From contig CAVTAP010000016.1 in the NCBI GenBank assembly GCA_963732695.1, positions 167,820 to 231,819 on the forward strand: 64,000 bases of DNA, written 5' to 3'. The notes below the pieces were generated by a model, which saw only the letters and a program-made list of their open reading frames with translations, did not search any database and was not told where the DNA came from. Both the position numbers and the translations under genes were made by a program. Shown here piece after piece: positions 18,394 to 27,336 of the stretch. The first letter of the stretch is position 1; every line of letters begins with the position of its first letter. Origin of the DNA: CADEDH01 sp963732695. GTDB taxonomy: Bacteria > Actinomycetota > Acidimicrobiia > Acidimicrobiales > SZUA-35.

Positions 18394-20109
18394 GTGTACG
18401 ACGTCATAATCCGCAACGGCACCGTGATCGACGGCACCGGCGCACCGCGCCGGCAGGCCGACATAGGCATCAAGGACCGCCGCATCGCCACCATCGGCAC
18501 CGTCGAGGGCGAGGCGGCCCAGACCATCGACGCCACCGGCCGCATGGTCACCCCCGGCTTCATCGACATCCACACCCACTACGACGCCCAGGCCCACTGG
18601 GACACCACGCTCAGCCCGTCGCCGCTCCACGGCATCACCACCGTGATCGCCGGCAACTGCGGCTTCACCATCGCCCCCCTCCAGGCCGAGCACGGCGACT
18701 ACCTGATGCGGATGCTGGCCCGGGTCGAGGGCATGCCGCTGCCCTCACTCCAGCAAGGTGTGCCCTGGAACTGGACGAGCTTCGGCAGTTGGTTGGGTGA
18801 GTTGGAGGGCACGCTGGCCATCAACACCGGGTTCATGGTGGGCCACAGCGCCATCCGCCGCCTGGTGATGGGCACCCGCTCGGTCGGCAACGAGTCGACG
18901 CCGGAGGAGCTGGCGGCCATGCAGGCCCTGCTCCGCCAGAGCATCGCCGAGGGCGGCTTCGGCTTCTCCTCGTCGTGGGCCACCACCCACAACGACCCCA
19001 ACGGCCAGCCCGTCCCGTCCCGCCACGCCAGCGAGCACGAGATGGTGGAGCTGGCCCGGGTGGCCTCCGAGTTCGACGGCACCTCGCTCGAGTTCATCCC
19101 CGCCGTGGGCCGGTTCAGCCCTGAGAACATCGACCTGATCGCCCGGATGTCGGCCGCCGCCAACCGGCCGCTCAACTGGAACCTGATCGCGGTGAGCACG
19201 TCGCCCAAGCAGATCGCGGTGATGCACAACAACCTGTCGGCGTCGGACTACGCCGCCGAGCGGGGTGGCCGGATCATCGCCCTCACCGTGCCCTGCGCGG
19301 TGGAGAGCCGGATCTCGTTCCAGAGCGGCTTCGTGCTCGACGCCCTCAACGGCTGGCGGGAGGCCATGGCCCTGCCCGACGACGAGAAGATGGCCCTGCT
19401 GGCCGACCCCGACAAGCGCCGGGAGCTGAACGAGCTGGCTCAGGGCCCGAGCCCGCTGCGGGGCATGGCCAAGTGGCACAACCTGACCGTGGGCGACGTC
19501 CATTCGGCCGAGAACGAGGAGTACCAGGGCCTGACGATCGGCGAGATCGCCGAGACCCAGGGCCGCGAGACGTTCGACGTGCTGTGCGACATCGTGCTCA
19601 ACGACCGCCTGCTCACCGGCCTCTACACCCCGGTCCGGGGCGACGACGACGAGACCTGGAAGATGCGGGTGGACGTGTGGCGCGACCAGCGCACGATGCT
19701 GGGCGGCACCGATGCCGGCGCCCACCTCGACCTGCTGGCCACGTTCAACGCCACCACCGCCATGCTGCAGAAGGCGGTGAAGGAGCGTGACCTGATCAGC
19801 TGGGAGGAGGCGGTGAGCCTCATCTCCGACGCCCCGGCCAAGATGTACGGGATCAAGGAGCGGGGCCAGCTCACCGAGGGTTACTTCGCCGACGTGAACG
19901 TGATCAATCCCGAGACGATCGGAGTGCGGCCCACCGAGGTCCGCCACGACCTCCCCGGTGGTGCCTGGCGCCTCTACGGCACAGCCGACGGCTACGACCA
20001 TGTGCTGTGCAACGGCGCCGAGATCGTGCGTCACGGCGAGTTCACGGCCAACCGGCCGGGGGCCATGCTCCGCTCCGGCACCGACACCAGCGGCACCGGG
20101 ATCGCCTAG
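18394..20109 (+). CDS. N-acyl-D-amino-acid deacylase-type amidohydrolase
   Basis: 571 residues of the D-aminoacylase/dihydroorotase-like branch of the metal-dependent amidohydrolases. Opens with DVIIRNGTVIDGTGAPRR and shows the metal motif PGFIDIHTHYDAQ, NCGFTIAP and the late LGGTDAGAH carrying the catalytic Asp. It hydrolyses an amide or cyclic amide; the substrate is not known. GTG at 18394 follows AAGGGGG. It comes 106 bp after the SAF dehydrogenase in the same direction and may belong to the same catabolic set. Its TAG stop is immediately followed by the stop of the convergent acetyltransferase gene. Confidence 0.88.
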   Translation: MYDVIIRNGTVIDGTGAPRRQADIGIKDRRIATIGTVEGEAAQTIDATGRMVTPGFIDIHTHYDAQAHWDTTLSPSPLHGITTVIAGNCGFTIAPLQAEHGDYLMRMLARVEGMPLPSLQQGVPWNWTSFGSWLGELEGTLAINTGFMVGHSAIRRLVMGTRSVGNESTPEELAAMQALLRQSIAEGGFGFSSSWATTHNDPNGQPVPSRHASEHEMVELARVASEFDGTSLEFIPAVGRFSPENIDLIARMSAAANRPLNWNLIAVSTSPKQIAVMHNNLSASDYAAERGGRIIALTVPCAVESRISFQSGFVLDALNGWREAMALPDDEKMALLADPDKRRELNELAQGPSPLRGMAKWHNLTVGDVHSAENEEYQGLTIGEIAETQGRETFDVLCDIVLNDRLLTGLYTPVRGDDDETWKMRVDVWRDQRTMLGGTDAGAHLDLLATFNATTAMLQKAVKERDLISWEEAVSLISDAPAKMYGIKERGQLTEGYFADVNVINPETIGVRPTEVRHDLPGGAWRLYGTADGYDHVLCNGAEIVRHGEFTANRPGAMLRSGTDTSGTGIA

Positions 20110-20658
20110 TCAGGACGGGTCGGGTACCAGCCGGTACTCGATCGACTCGTCGACGAGCCGGAACCCCCGGGCCTCGTAGTTGGCCCGGGCGTTCGGCCCG
20201 TCGAGCGAGCAGGTGTGCAGCCACAACCGGGTGGTGCCGGGCAGGGCCCAGGCGTCAGCCATGGCCTGCGCCAGGAGCCAGCGGCCGATCCCCCGCCCGT
20301 GATGGACCGGCACCAGGCCGAAGTAGACCAGCTCGACCGCTCCGGCGGCCTGCTGCTCCAACTCGTAGTAGCCCACGGGCTCGTCGTCGCCCCGCCAGCA
20401 GGTGATGAGCCGGTGCTCGGCACGGTCGACCCAGGCCAGCCACTGGCTGTCGGTCCAGCCGGCCCGGTCCACCCAGTACCAGCCCTCACCCACCAGGCGG
20501 TAGAAGTCACGGCTTACCTGAGGCGAGGGATCGGCGTGGTGGACCAGGCGGAGCGTGGGGTCGGGGGCCGGGGGCGCCGGGTCAGGCGGGGCAGCGACAG
20601 CCAGGCTCCAGACGGTCACCGGGACCGCCCCCGGGGTGTCGGGCGAGCTGAGGGCCAT
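20110..20658 (-). CDS. GNAT family N-acetyltransferase
   Basis: About 182 residues. The acetyl-CoA-binding motif A is visible as ELVYFGLVPVHHGRGIGRWLL (only partly quoted by the family as R/Q-x-x-G-x-G/A), followed by RLWLHTCSLDGPNARANYEARGF, the usual end of the GNAT fold. The substrate is unknown. I chose ATG at 20658 (MALSSPDTPG); a longer frame from 20685 adds nine residues. It is tail-to-tail with the amidohydrolase with no gap. Confidence 0.82.
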   Translation of the reverse strand: MALSSPDTPGAVPVTVWSLAVAAPPDPAPPAPDPTLRLVHHADPSPQVSRDFYRLVGEGWYWVDRAGWTDSQWLAWVDRAEHRLITCWRGDDEPVGYYELEQQAAGAVELVYFGLVPVHHGRGIGRWLLAQAMADAWALPGTTRLWLHTCSLDGPNARANYEARGFRLVDESIEYRLVPDPS

Positions 20659-20727
20659 GGCACGAACGCTAGCGTGACCGACCACGACCAGATCCGGCTA
20701 GGTGAACCTCCTGATCCATGATCAATC

Positions 20728-21339
20728 ATGTCGCTCAATGCTGCCCCATCCCCAGGCGGGCAACTAAGGTGGCAACCCTTGATCAGCGTGGACAAGGCCG
20801 AGGGACTCGCTTGCCAACTCCTGGCTGGCGAACTTCCGCCGCGATGGGAACATGTCCAAGCCGTCGCCGAGCGGGCGCGTTCTTTTCGGCTTGTCTACGA
20901 CCGGGAGGAGACCCGGCTGCTGGTGGCCTCGGCCTACCTGCACGACATCGGCTACGCCCCGGCGGTGAAGAACACGGGCTTCCATCCGCTCGACGGGGCC
21001 CGCCACCTGCGACGCCTCGGCTTCGACGAGCGCATCGTGGGGCTGGTCGCCCACCATTCCTGCGCCTGCATCGAGGCCACCTTCCATCACCTGGAGGGCC
21101 ACCTGGTGCGGGAATTCCCCCGGGACGACCGGCTCCCCCACGATGCCCTCCTCTACTGCGACCTGACCACCGGCCCCACCGGCGAGCAGCTGTCGATCGA
21201 CGAGCGCCTGATCGACATCCGGGCCCGGTACGGGCCGAATCACCTGGTCAGCCGCTTCATCGACCGGGCCGAACCCGAGATGCGGGCCGCCGTGCTCCGA
21301 GCCGAGGAGCTGTTGAGCTCCACCCTCATCCTGGTCTGA
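20728..21339 (+). CDS. HD-domain phosphohydrolase
   Basis: 203 residues. The HD-domain metal ligands are His42 (RWEHVQAVAERA), His72-Asp73 (AYLHDIGY) and His109/His110 (VAHHS), with a later Asp in LLYCDLTTG. These are metal-dependent phosphohydrolases that act on nucleotides or other phosphate esters. The domain resembles the stand-alone HD proteins linked to nucleotide metabolism rather than HD-GYP. Its stop (21337-21339) is followed at once by a twin-hairpin element, and 250 bp further by a strong palindromic terminator shared with the convergent lipoprotein gene. Confidence 0.8.
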   Translation: MSLNAAPSPGGQLRWQPLISVDKAEGLACQLLAGELPPRWEHVQAVAERARSFRLVYDREETRLLVASAYLHDIGYAPAVKNTGFHPLDGARHLRRLGFDERIVGLVAHHSCACIEATFHHLEGHLVREFPRDDRLPHDALLYCDLTTGPTGEQLSIDERLIDIRARYGPNHLVSRFIDRAEPEMRAAVLRAEELLSSTLILV

Positions 21340-21340
21340 G

Positions 21341-21420
21341 GGAACCCTTCGGGTTCCAGGGAACCCTTCGGGTTCCTTGGGTTCGGCTCCGCCGAACACT
21401 GAGGGAACCCTTCAACCCGG
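21341..21420. repeat. Rearranged twin-hairpin element after the HD gene
   Basis: Stem 1 (GGAACCC/GGGTTCC, loop TTC) occurs twice, at 21341-21357 and 21360-21376. Stem 2 (GTTCGGC/GCCGAAC, loop TCC) is at 21381-21397. A broken start of another unit follows at 21402-21420. The layout matches the elements at 1797 and 5011 but lacks the CTCGAG spacer. Like the 5011 array it begins directly at a stop codon. Confidence 0.7.
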
Positions 21421-21586
21421 GACGACTTCGCCGGAGGGACGTCCTCGGATGTCCTTGTGTGTGGTTGTCCGTCCCCGCTGTCCCATTCATGATTGAACTG
21501 ACCACGGAGACCGGAAACGGATCCGGGGTCGTCGACTGGCCGGCGCGGGTTAGCTGGAGTTGAAGCGGCGGATCAACACAGCACAG

Positions 21587-21625
21587 CTGGTGAGCCGGGA
21601 GATCTGGGGTCTCCCGGCTCACCAG
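21587..21625. terminator. Bidirectional palindromic terminator
   Basis: A perfect 16-bp inverted repeat (21587-21602 and 21610-21625) around a 7-nt loop. It lies between the convergent HD-domain and FecR/FGE genes, 28 bp past the stop of the latter. GC-rich stem without a U tract, as common in actinobacteria. Confidence 0.7.
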
Positions 21626-21653
21626 TGCCCGTAGGCCGGTCGTCCGACGGGCC

Positions 21654-23696
21654 TCAAGCGCCCGAGATGGTCACCTGGTCCATGTGGGTGTGGGAGCGGG
21701 TCCGGTTGTAGTTCTGGCTGGCGAAGCCGTAGAACCCGATCGCCGGGACCTGGTCCGACGTGGCCACCAGCACCTCGTTGACCCAGGCCTCCATCCGCCC
21801 ATCGGCCAACACCACCGACAGCTCCACAGGGCTGTCGATCGAGGTGACCGTCACCGTCTTGGGCTCCGGGGCCTCGTTGCAGTCCCGGTTGTAGTCGGTG
21901 GTGTCGGGCCCGAGGGTGGCGAACCGGCCGGCGTTCGACGAGCTGAGCTCCTCGGCGGCCAGTCCCAGCTCGTCGGCCAGGGCCGGCTCGATCGGGGTGA
22001 AGCAGGCGGTGAACGCCGTGCGGCCCTGCTCGTCGGGCTGGACCGACAGCACGTAGAGCTGGTCCTTGCTTCCCACCACCAGGCCGAAGCGATGCTCGCC
22101 GGTGCTGGTACCGGTGTTGTTGCGCTCGATGAACGAGGCCACGTCGACCCGGCCTTCGGCCAGCGGCTTCTCCAGCGCCCGCACCACGGCCAGCTGGCCG
22201 TGGGCCTTGCTCACGTCGAGATGGTAGTTCTCGGGGTGGTAGCCGAGCTCGAACCCGTTGTCCTTGGTGGTGGGCCAGCCCAGGCCGTTGAAGTCGTCCT
22301 GGGTGATTGCCGTGGGGAAGGTCCGGCCGCCCACCGCCACCTGGTCGGCGGCGCACCGGATCCGGGCGTACAGCCGGGCTGCGGTAGCCTCTGGGGCTTC
22401 GGGGGCGAACACCCGGTAGTAGGGGTCGGCCTTCAGGGTGCCGTTGGCCCCGCGGAGCACCTGGCGGCCGGTGGCGTCGGTCGGGCCGGGGCCGTAGGCC
22501 TCCCAGGCGTCCACCCAGTCCTGTGACTCGTCGGCCCGGTCGGTGAGCACGTCGCCCACCGCCGCCAGCTCCCACTCCACCTCGGTGGGCAGCCGTTTGC
22601 CCTGGGAGGCGCAGTATTCGCCGGCCGTGGCCCAGGTGACGCCCTTCACCGGCTGGTCGGCCGTGCCGTCGGCATAGGTGGACTGGGTGGCGGCCCCACC
22701 GGGTGCCCGCTCCAGCCAGTCGGCCGGGGCCAGTCGGCGCCAGGCGGCGGCATCGTCGCCGGCGGCCCGCACGATCCACGCCCGGAACAGGGCGTTGGTG
22801 ACGGTTACGGGCTCGATGTAGTAGTCGGCGGCACCGTCGAGCGTGCGGGGGGCCAGCAGGTTGGGTCCGTCGGCGGTGGCCGACGGGGAACCCACGGTGA
22901 TCGCAGCCGCCGTGACGTGCTCCATGCCGGCGGCCGACGGCAGCGTCACCACGGCCGGGGTCGCCTCCTCCTGGCCGGGACACGTGTCCCACTCGGCCAC
23001 GATGTCCTTCAGGGCCCCGCCGAAGTCGACGCCGCGAAGGGTGCGCTGCATGGCCCCCACGGCGGCCTCGTCGGCGCAGCGGGTGGGCAGCGGGGCGTTG
23101 CCCCGAGGGGCGAAGGTGGCCTGGCCACCCTGGTACACCTCGGTGGCCACCCCGTCTTCCTTCCACTCCACCGAGCCCTGGATGACGGCCAGGCAGCTGG
23201 CCCCGTCGGGCGCCTGGCACAGGGCGAACTCGGCATCGGGGCTCGTGGTGGTGAACTGGCGGTCGCCAGCGTCGATCACCACGGTGGCGTTGGCCGCCGG
23301 GTTGAGCCGCACGAACACGTGGCCGGCGCTGAGGGGCACGACCACCGGGCCCGCCTGGGACAGGTCGGGCACGGTGAGCTGGGCGTTGCGGAGGGCCTCC
23401 ACCTCGAAAACGGCCTCGGCCGACAGCAGTGCGGTTCCCGCCTGGTCGACAGCCACCGCATCGCCCGCCGCCACCTTACGGGCCTCCCCGGCCCCCAGCG
23501 GCTCACTGTTGACGGTGACGGCGTCACGATCGGCCGACACCGACAGGGCGGCGCCGGGTATGGAGATGCCGGCTTCCGTGATCGACACCGCCGTGGTGTC
23601 ACCTGTGACCCCGTCGCCGCCGCTGGCGCACCCGGTCAGGCCCATGACGGCGGCCAGCACCACCGACAACATCCCGAAAGCTCGCTCACGCCTCAT
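21654..23696 (-). CDS. Lipoprotein with FecR-like and formylglycine-generating-enzyme-like (SUMF1) domains
   Basis: 680 residues. Lipoprotein signal with lipobox LTGC (Cys23). A FecR-like beta domain (about 45-200; PVVVPLSAGHVFVRLN, AEFALCQAPDG, AVIQGSVEW) is followed by an FGE-sulfatase-like domain (about 290-470; IEPVTVTNALFRAWIV, QPVKGVTWATAGEYC, GKRLPTEVEWELAA). A C-terminal jelly-roll-like domain ends in FYGFASQNYNRT. FGE-fold domains either oxidise a Cys of sulfatases or only bind ligands. Only one Cys of the usual FGE pair is evident, so a binding role is possible. I placed the start at 23696 (MRRERAFG), not at the upstream ATG, because the signal peptide begins there. It is divergent from the DUF4214 glycosidase gene. 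Confidence 0.8.
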   Translation of the reverse strand: MRRERAFGMLSVVLAAVMGLTGCASGGDGVTGDTTAVSITEAGISIPGAALSVSADRDAVTVNSEPLGAGEARKVAAGDAVAVDQAGTALLSAEAVFEVEALRNAQLTVPDLSQAGPVVVPLSAGHVFVRLNPAANATVVIDAGDRQFTTTSPDAEFALCQAPDGASCLAVIQGSVEWKEDGVATEVYQGGQATFAPRGNAPLPTRCADEAAVGAMQRTLRGVDFGGALKDIVAEWDTCPGQEEATPAVVTLPSAAGMEHVTAAAITVGSPSATADGPNLLAPRTLDGAADYYIEPVTVTNALFRAWIVRAAGDDAAAWRRLAPADWLERAPGGAATQSTYADGTADQPVKGVTWATAGEYCASQGKRLPTEVEWELAAVGDVLTDRADESQDWVDAWEAYGPGPTDATGRQVLRGANGTLKADPYYRVFAPEAPEATAARLYARIRCAADQVAVGGRTFPTAITQDDFNGLGWPTTKDNGFELGYHPENYHLDVSKAHGQLAVVRALEKPLAEGRVDVASFIERNNTGTSTGEHRFGLVVGSKDQLYVLSVQPDEQGRTAFTACFTPIEPALADELGLAAEELSSSNAGRFATLGPDTTDYNRDCNEAPEPKTVTVTSIDSPVELSVVLADGRMEAWVNEVLVATSDQVPAIGFYGFASQNYNRTRSHTHMDQVTISGA

Positions 23697-23921
23697 CTGC
23701 CCCGTCTGACCCTCTCTGAACGGAACTCGCAATGCCCGCAAGCCCCTGACACGACCATAGTTGATGTCCGGCCCCTGTCTGCGACGGCTGGCACCGGACC
23801 CCACAGCATGACCCACCCCCGTCGCGTCACCGTCACCCCGCCGGGGCCGCCGTAGGCCGTCCGACCTACGGGTGGTGGGAGTTCCGTCCATCGCCCACCC
23901 CACCGGCGCCCTTTACGTTCA

Positions 23922-23936
23922 GTGACTCCTAGTCAC
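23922..23936. promoter_or_regulatory. Small palindrome between divergent genes
   Basis: GTGACT-CCT-AGTCAC (23922-23936) lies midway in the 295-bp region between the leftward FecR/FGE lipoprotein and the rightward DUF4214 gene. It may be an operator for either; no regulator is suggested by neighbours. Confidence 0.3.
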
Positions 23937-23991
23937 GAAGCGTGAGAGTTCGGGCTTCGGCGGGGACCGACCACGGAAAGGGAGGGCGAGG

Positions 23992-25128
23992 TTGCGGCGG
24001 ATCGTGTTCGCTCTGATGGCGCTGTTCCTGGTCGGGCCGGTGCTGGCGGTCCAGCCGCTGGCGGCGGAGGCGGCTCCGGCCAACCCGGTGGAGACCTCAA
24101 CCACCTGCGGCGAGATCGGGGCCCACACCGGCCGCCTCTACCGGGCCATGTTCGGTCGCCCGGCCGACCGGGCCGGCCTCCTGTACTGGGTTGGACAGCG
24201 TTACCGGGGCCAGTCGGGCGAGCAGGTGGCGTACTGGATGGGCCAGGGCGCCGAGTTCCACGCCCTCTACGATCGGCTGGACGACGGCGGCTTCGTCGAC
24301 ACCGTGTACCGCAACCTGCTGGGCCGGGCTCCCGACGCGGCCGGACGGGGCTACTGGGGCCAGATGGTGATCACCCACGGCCGGTACAACGTGTTGAGCT
24401 GGATGGTCGGCACCCCCGAGTTCGCCCAGGTGTGGCCGTACGCTCCCCCGCCCCTGTGCCCCATCGCGGCCCAGATGGGGTTGGTCGAGGCCCGCCCCGG
24501 GATCTGGGTCGGGCGCTCGGGCGAGACGGTGACCGTGGTGGCCGACCGGTCGCTGGTGGACTTCCGGGCCACCTCCGGAGGGCGGTCGTTCGCCCCGTCG
24601 GTGGCGGGCGACGTGGTGGTGAACGCCAACTGGTTCTCGCTCGCCGGCGACCCGATCGCCCCCCTGGTGTCGGGGGGCCGGGCGGCGGGCGGGCCCGACA
24701 TCAGCGAGCGGGGCCAGATCGTGTCGTGGCGGCCGGGCTGCGGGGGCCATGACGCCGCCCTGCTGGAGCACGTCTGGACGTGGCGCATCTTCACCCCCGA
24801 TGCCTGCACGGCCGATGCCGTGTCGGGCGTCTCGTTGATCCACAAGGGCCGACGGGCCGACGCCTATCCCGGGGTCAACCTCACCTCGGGGCCGACCAAC
24901 CTGGACCCGTCGCACAGCTTCCTGGGCTTCAACGATCAGGTGATCGTGGCGATCTCGTCGCACCAGCTGCCGGCGTCACACCTGGCCGACTACGCCCTGT
25001 CGCTGGGGGTGACCGAGGGGGTGATGCTCGACGGCGGCAGCTCCACACAGGTCAAGACGCCGCTCACCACCCTCGTTACCGGCCGTCCGGTGCCGGCCTT
25101 CGCCGTGCTCGACTCCAGGGCCCGCTAG
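23992..25128 (+). CDS. Secreted DUF4214 and phosphodiester-glycosidase (NAGPA-like) protein
   Basis: 378 residues starting at TTG 23992, with GGAGGGCGAGG directly upstream. Signal peptide 1-28. A DUF4214 domain (about 40-145) shows two copies of the Tyr/Phe-x-R-x-PD-x-x-G-x-x-YW pattern (MFGRPADRAGLLYWVG; LLGRAPDAAGRGYWG). The C-terminal half carries the phosphodiester-glycosidase-type ending EGVMLDGGSSTQ. NAGPA-type enzymes remove N-acetylglucosamine from phosphodiesters, and in bacteria related domains act on envelope polymers. DUF4214 is common in secreted actinobacterial proteins and probably binds the cell surface. Confidence 0.8.
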   Translation: MRRIVFALMALFLVGPVLAVQPLAAEAAPANPVETSTTCGEIGAHTGRLYRAMFGRPADRAGLLYWVGQRYRGQSGEQVAYWMGQGAEFHALYDRLDDGGFVDTVYRNLLGRAPDAAGRGYWGQMVITHGRYNVLSWMVGTPEFAQVWPYAPPPLCPIAAQMGLVEARPGIWVGRSGETVTVVADRSLVDFRATSGGRSFAPSVAGDVVVNANWFSLAGDPIAPLVSGGRAAGGPDISERGQIVSWRPGCGGHDAALLEHVWTWRIFTPDACTADAVSGVSLIHKGRRADAYPGVNLTSGPTNLDPSHSFLGFNDQVIVAISSHQLPASHLADYALSLGVTEGVMLDGGSSTQVKTPLTTLVTGRPVPAFAVLDSRAR

Positions 25129-25134
25129 GACCCC

Positions 25135-27198
25135 TCAGCCCGAGGCCAGGTCGTTGAGGAAGACGGCGGCGACGGGGGCCGACGTCAGGCCGCCGAACTC
25201 GCCGGCCTCGACGAACACCACGAAGGCGATGTCGCCCTGGTAGCCGACGAACCAGGCGTGCGACTTGGGCGGTTTGTCGTTGCCGAACTCGGCCGTGCCC
25301 GTCTTGCCCGACACCGGGCCGCCGGCCACGTTGGCCACCGCCCGACCGGTGCCGTCCGTGACCACCTCCCGCATCATCTGCTGGAGGATGCCATCGGCGT
25401 TGGCATCGAGCGGAGCCGTCACCTGGGGGGTGGCCGGCGCCGGTGAGGTGACGAGCTGGGGCGAGCGGTAGACACCGCCGGCGGCGGTGGCCGCCATCAC
25501 GGCCTCGCTGAGCGGGCTGACCAGGATGCGTCCCTGGCCGAAGGCGGACGAGGCCAGGTCGACGTCGGAGTCGTTCACCGGCACGTCGCCGTCAAAGGCG
25601 TCGAGGCCGAGGTCGTAGCCGGCCCCCAGCCCGAACTGGGCCGCCGTGTCGTGCAGCACGTTGAAGTCGAAGCCCCGGGTGGCGTTGATGAAGGCGGTGT
25701 TGCAGCTGTGGGCGAAGGCGGTGTGGAACGGGATCGTGCCGAACACCTCGTTCTCGGCGTTGCCGATGGTGCGGCCCTGGATGGTGACGCTGCCCGGGCA
25801 GTCGATGGGGTCGTTGGGACCCTGACGGTCGCGGACCACCGTGTACCCGCTGACCACCTTGAACGTCGACCCTGGCGGGTACTGACCGACCATGGCGTTG
25901 TTGACCGTGTTGCCCTGGGGCCCGTTCGCCACGGCCAGCACGTTCCCGGTCGACACCTGGACGGCCACCAGGGCGCTGTTCTCGAACTTGGGGTCCACCC
26001 GGGCCAGGGCGTCTTCGGCCGCTTTCTGGACCCGGGGGTCGATCGTGGTCTGCACCGGTTGGCCGGCGGCGGGCTCGATCCGGAACAGAGCCTCCGCCTG
26101 GTCGGGATCGCGGATGGCCGAGGTGGTGGTGAGGCCGGTGACGGTGGTGGTGCTGCCCCCGGCGGCGGGGGCGGCCCGCTTGACCCCGATCTCGAGGCCC
26201 GGCTTACCGGCCAGCACCGAGTTGTACTTGCCCTGCAGGCCCGACAGGCCGACGATGTCGCCCGCCTCGAACAGGCCGGGGTTGGCGGCGATGATGTCGG
26301 CCGTCACCTCGCCCGAGCGGCCGAGCAGAGCGCGGGCGAAGCCCTCGTAGATCGGCTGGGGGGTGGAGATGGTGCGGAACACGGTGCCGGGCAGGGGAAA
26401 GACCTGATCCCGCACCTGGTCGTAGTCGGCCTTGGGGAGGGTGGCCACCTCCACGAAATCGTCGGGCTTGGCCGCCTGCACGTCGTCTGTCACCTGGCCG
26501 GCGTCGACCCCGAGTATGTCCTGCAGGCTCTGGGCCAGCGACGGCAGATCCTTCACCCGGCTCGGCTGGACGCCGATCACCACCCGCTCGCTCTGGTCCA
26601 CCAGCACCGAACCGCCCGCCCCCAGGATCGAGCCCCGCTGGCCTGGCAGCTTCGTCCGCACCAGGCGGTCGCCGGGGCCGAGGCTGGGTTCCAGGATCGA
26701 CGGTGCCCACCGGACCTGCCACCCGGCGGGGTCGGCCTTTTCCAGCACCACCTGGCTCGTGGTCTCCCATTGCAGCCCCCCGGCGAAGGTCCAGGCGAGC
26801 GAGATCGGGGCCTGACCGCCGGTCTCGGACACCATGACGACGGGCTGGGTCTGGACCGCCAGCTCGTAGGAGCCGAGGCCCCGGGTGAGCTCGGTCAGCT
26901 CGGCGGCCGGCACTCCCGGCTCGGCCCCGGCGAAGGCGACGGCGGACACGTCGCCGGTCTGGAGGGCGGCGGCGAACTGGGTGAGGGCGTCCTGGGCCGG
27001 CCCCTCGGCCTCCGATCCGATGTCGGATTCCGACGAGCCGATCGTCGCCTCGCGATCGAACAGGTCGTCGACCAGCTGGGGGCCGAACAGCACGGCGCTC
27101 CCCCCGACGAGCGTGCCCAGCAGCACCAGGAGCGTCACGACGGCCATGTTGGGGGATCGACGACGGCGGCGCTGGCCGGCTCCCTGTGGTACTCCCAT
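25135..27198 (-). CDS. Class B penicillin-binding protein (MecA/PbpA-like transpeptidase)
   Basis: 687 residues. A cytoplasmic Arg-rich head and one transmembrane helix (about 19-41) are followed by an NTF2-like MecA_N domain (about 65-170), a PBP dimerisation domain (about 180-360) and a transpeptidase domain. The active-site motifs are Ser444-x-x-Lys447 (PPGSTFKVV), Ser498-Cys-Asn500 (AHSCNTAF) and Lys632-Thr-Gly634 (SGKTGTAEF). It cross-links peptidoglycan outside the membrane. The MecA_N domain is shared with low-affinity PBPs that are less sensitive to beta-lactams, but sensitivity cannot be judged here. It is convergent with the DUF4214 glycosidase gene. Confidence 0.9.
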   Translation of the reverse strand: MGVPQGAGQRRRRRSPNMAVVTLLVLLGTLVGGSAVLFGPQLVDDLFDREATIGSSESDIGSEAEGPAQDALTQFAAALQTGDVSAVAFAGAEPGVPAAELTELTRGLGSYELAVQTQPVVMVSETGGQAPISLAWTFAGGLQWETTSQVVLEKADPAGWQVRWAPSILEPSLGPGDRLVRTKLPGQRGSILGAGGSVLVDQSERVVIGVQPSRVKDLPSLAQSLQDILGVDAGQVTDDVQAAKPDDFVEVATLPKADYDQVRDQVFPLPGTVFRTISTPQPIYEGFARALLGRSGEVTADIIAANPGLFEAGDIVGLSGLQGKYNSVLAGKPGLEIGVKRAAPAAGGSTTTVTGLTTTSAIRDPDQAEALFRIEPAAGQPVQTTIDPRVQKAAEDALARVDPKFENSALVAVQVSTGNVLAVANGPQGNTVNNAMVGQYPPGSTFKVVSGYTVVRDRQGPNDPIDCPGSVTIQGRTIGNAENEVFGTIPFHTAFAHSCNTAFINATRGFDFNVLHDTAAQFGLGAGYDLGLDAFDGDVPVNDSDVDLASSAFGQGRILVSPLSEAVMAATAAGGVYRSPQLVTSPAPATPQVTAPLDANADGILQQMMREVVTDGTGRAVANVAGGPVSGKTGTAEFGNDKPPKSHAWFVGYQGDIAFVVFVEAGEFGGLTSAPVAAVFLNDLASG

Positions 27199-27336
27199 GC
27201 CCGGCTGCCCTCCCTACCCGGCTCCGATCCGGCGAATGGTAGCAACCGCGGCGCCGGGTGCCCGGGCGGTATCGGCAGATCGCCGGCCGCGAACGGCTAC
27301 GGCCGTCGGCCGGCGCGCCCGTTATCGTCGGCCACC

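Noticed and set aside
21489..21563. 24-codon frame (MIELTTETGNGSG) between the HD gene and the terminator
   Set aside because: No ribosome-binding site and no similarity to known peptide precursors; likely chance.
25651..27336. Plus-strand extension upstream of the FAD oxidase start
   Set aside because: It is the shadow of the PBP gene. The oxidase family sequence begins at ATG 27337.
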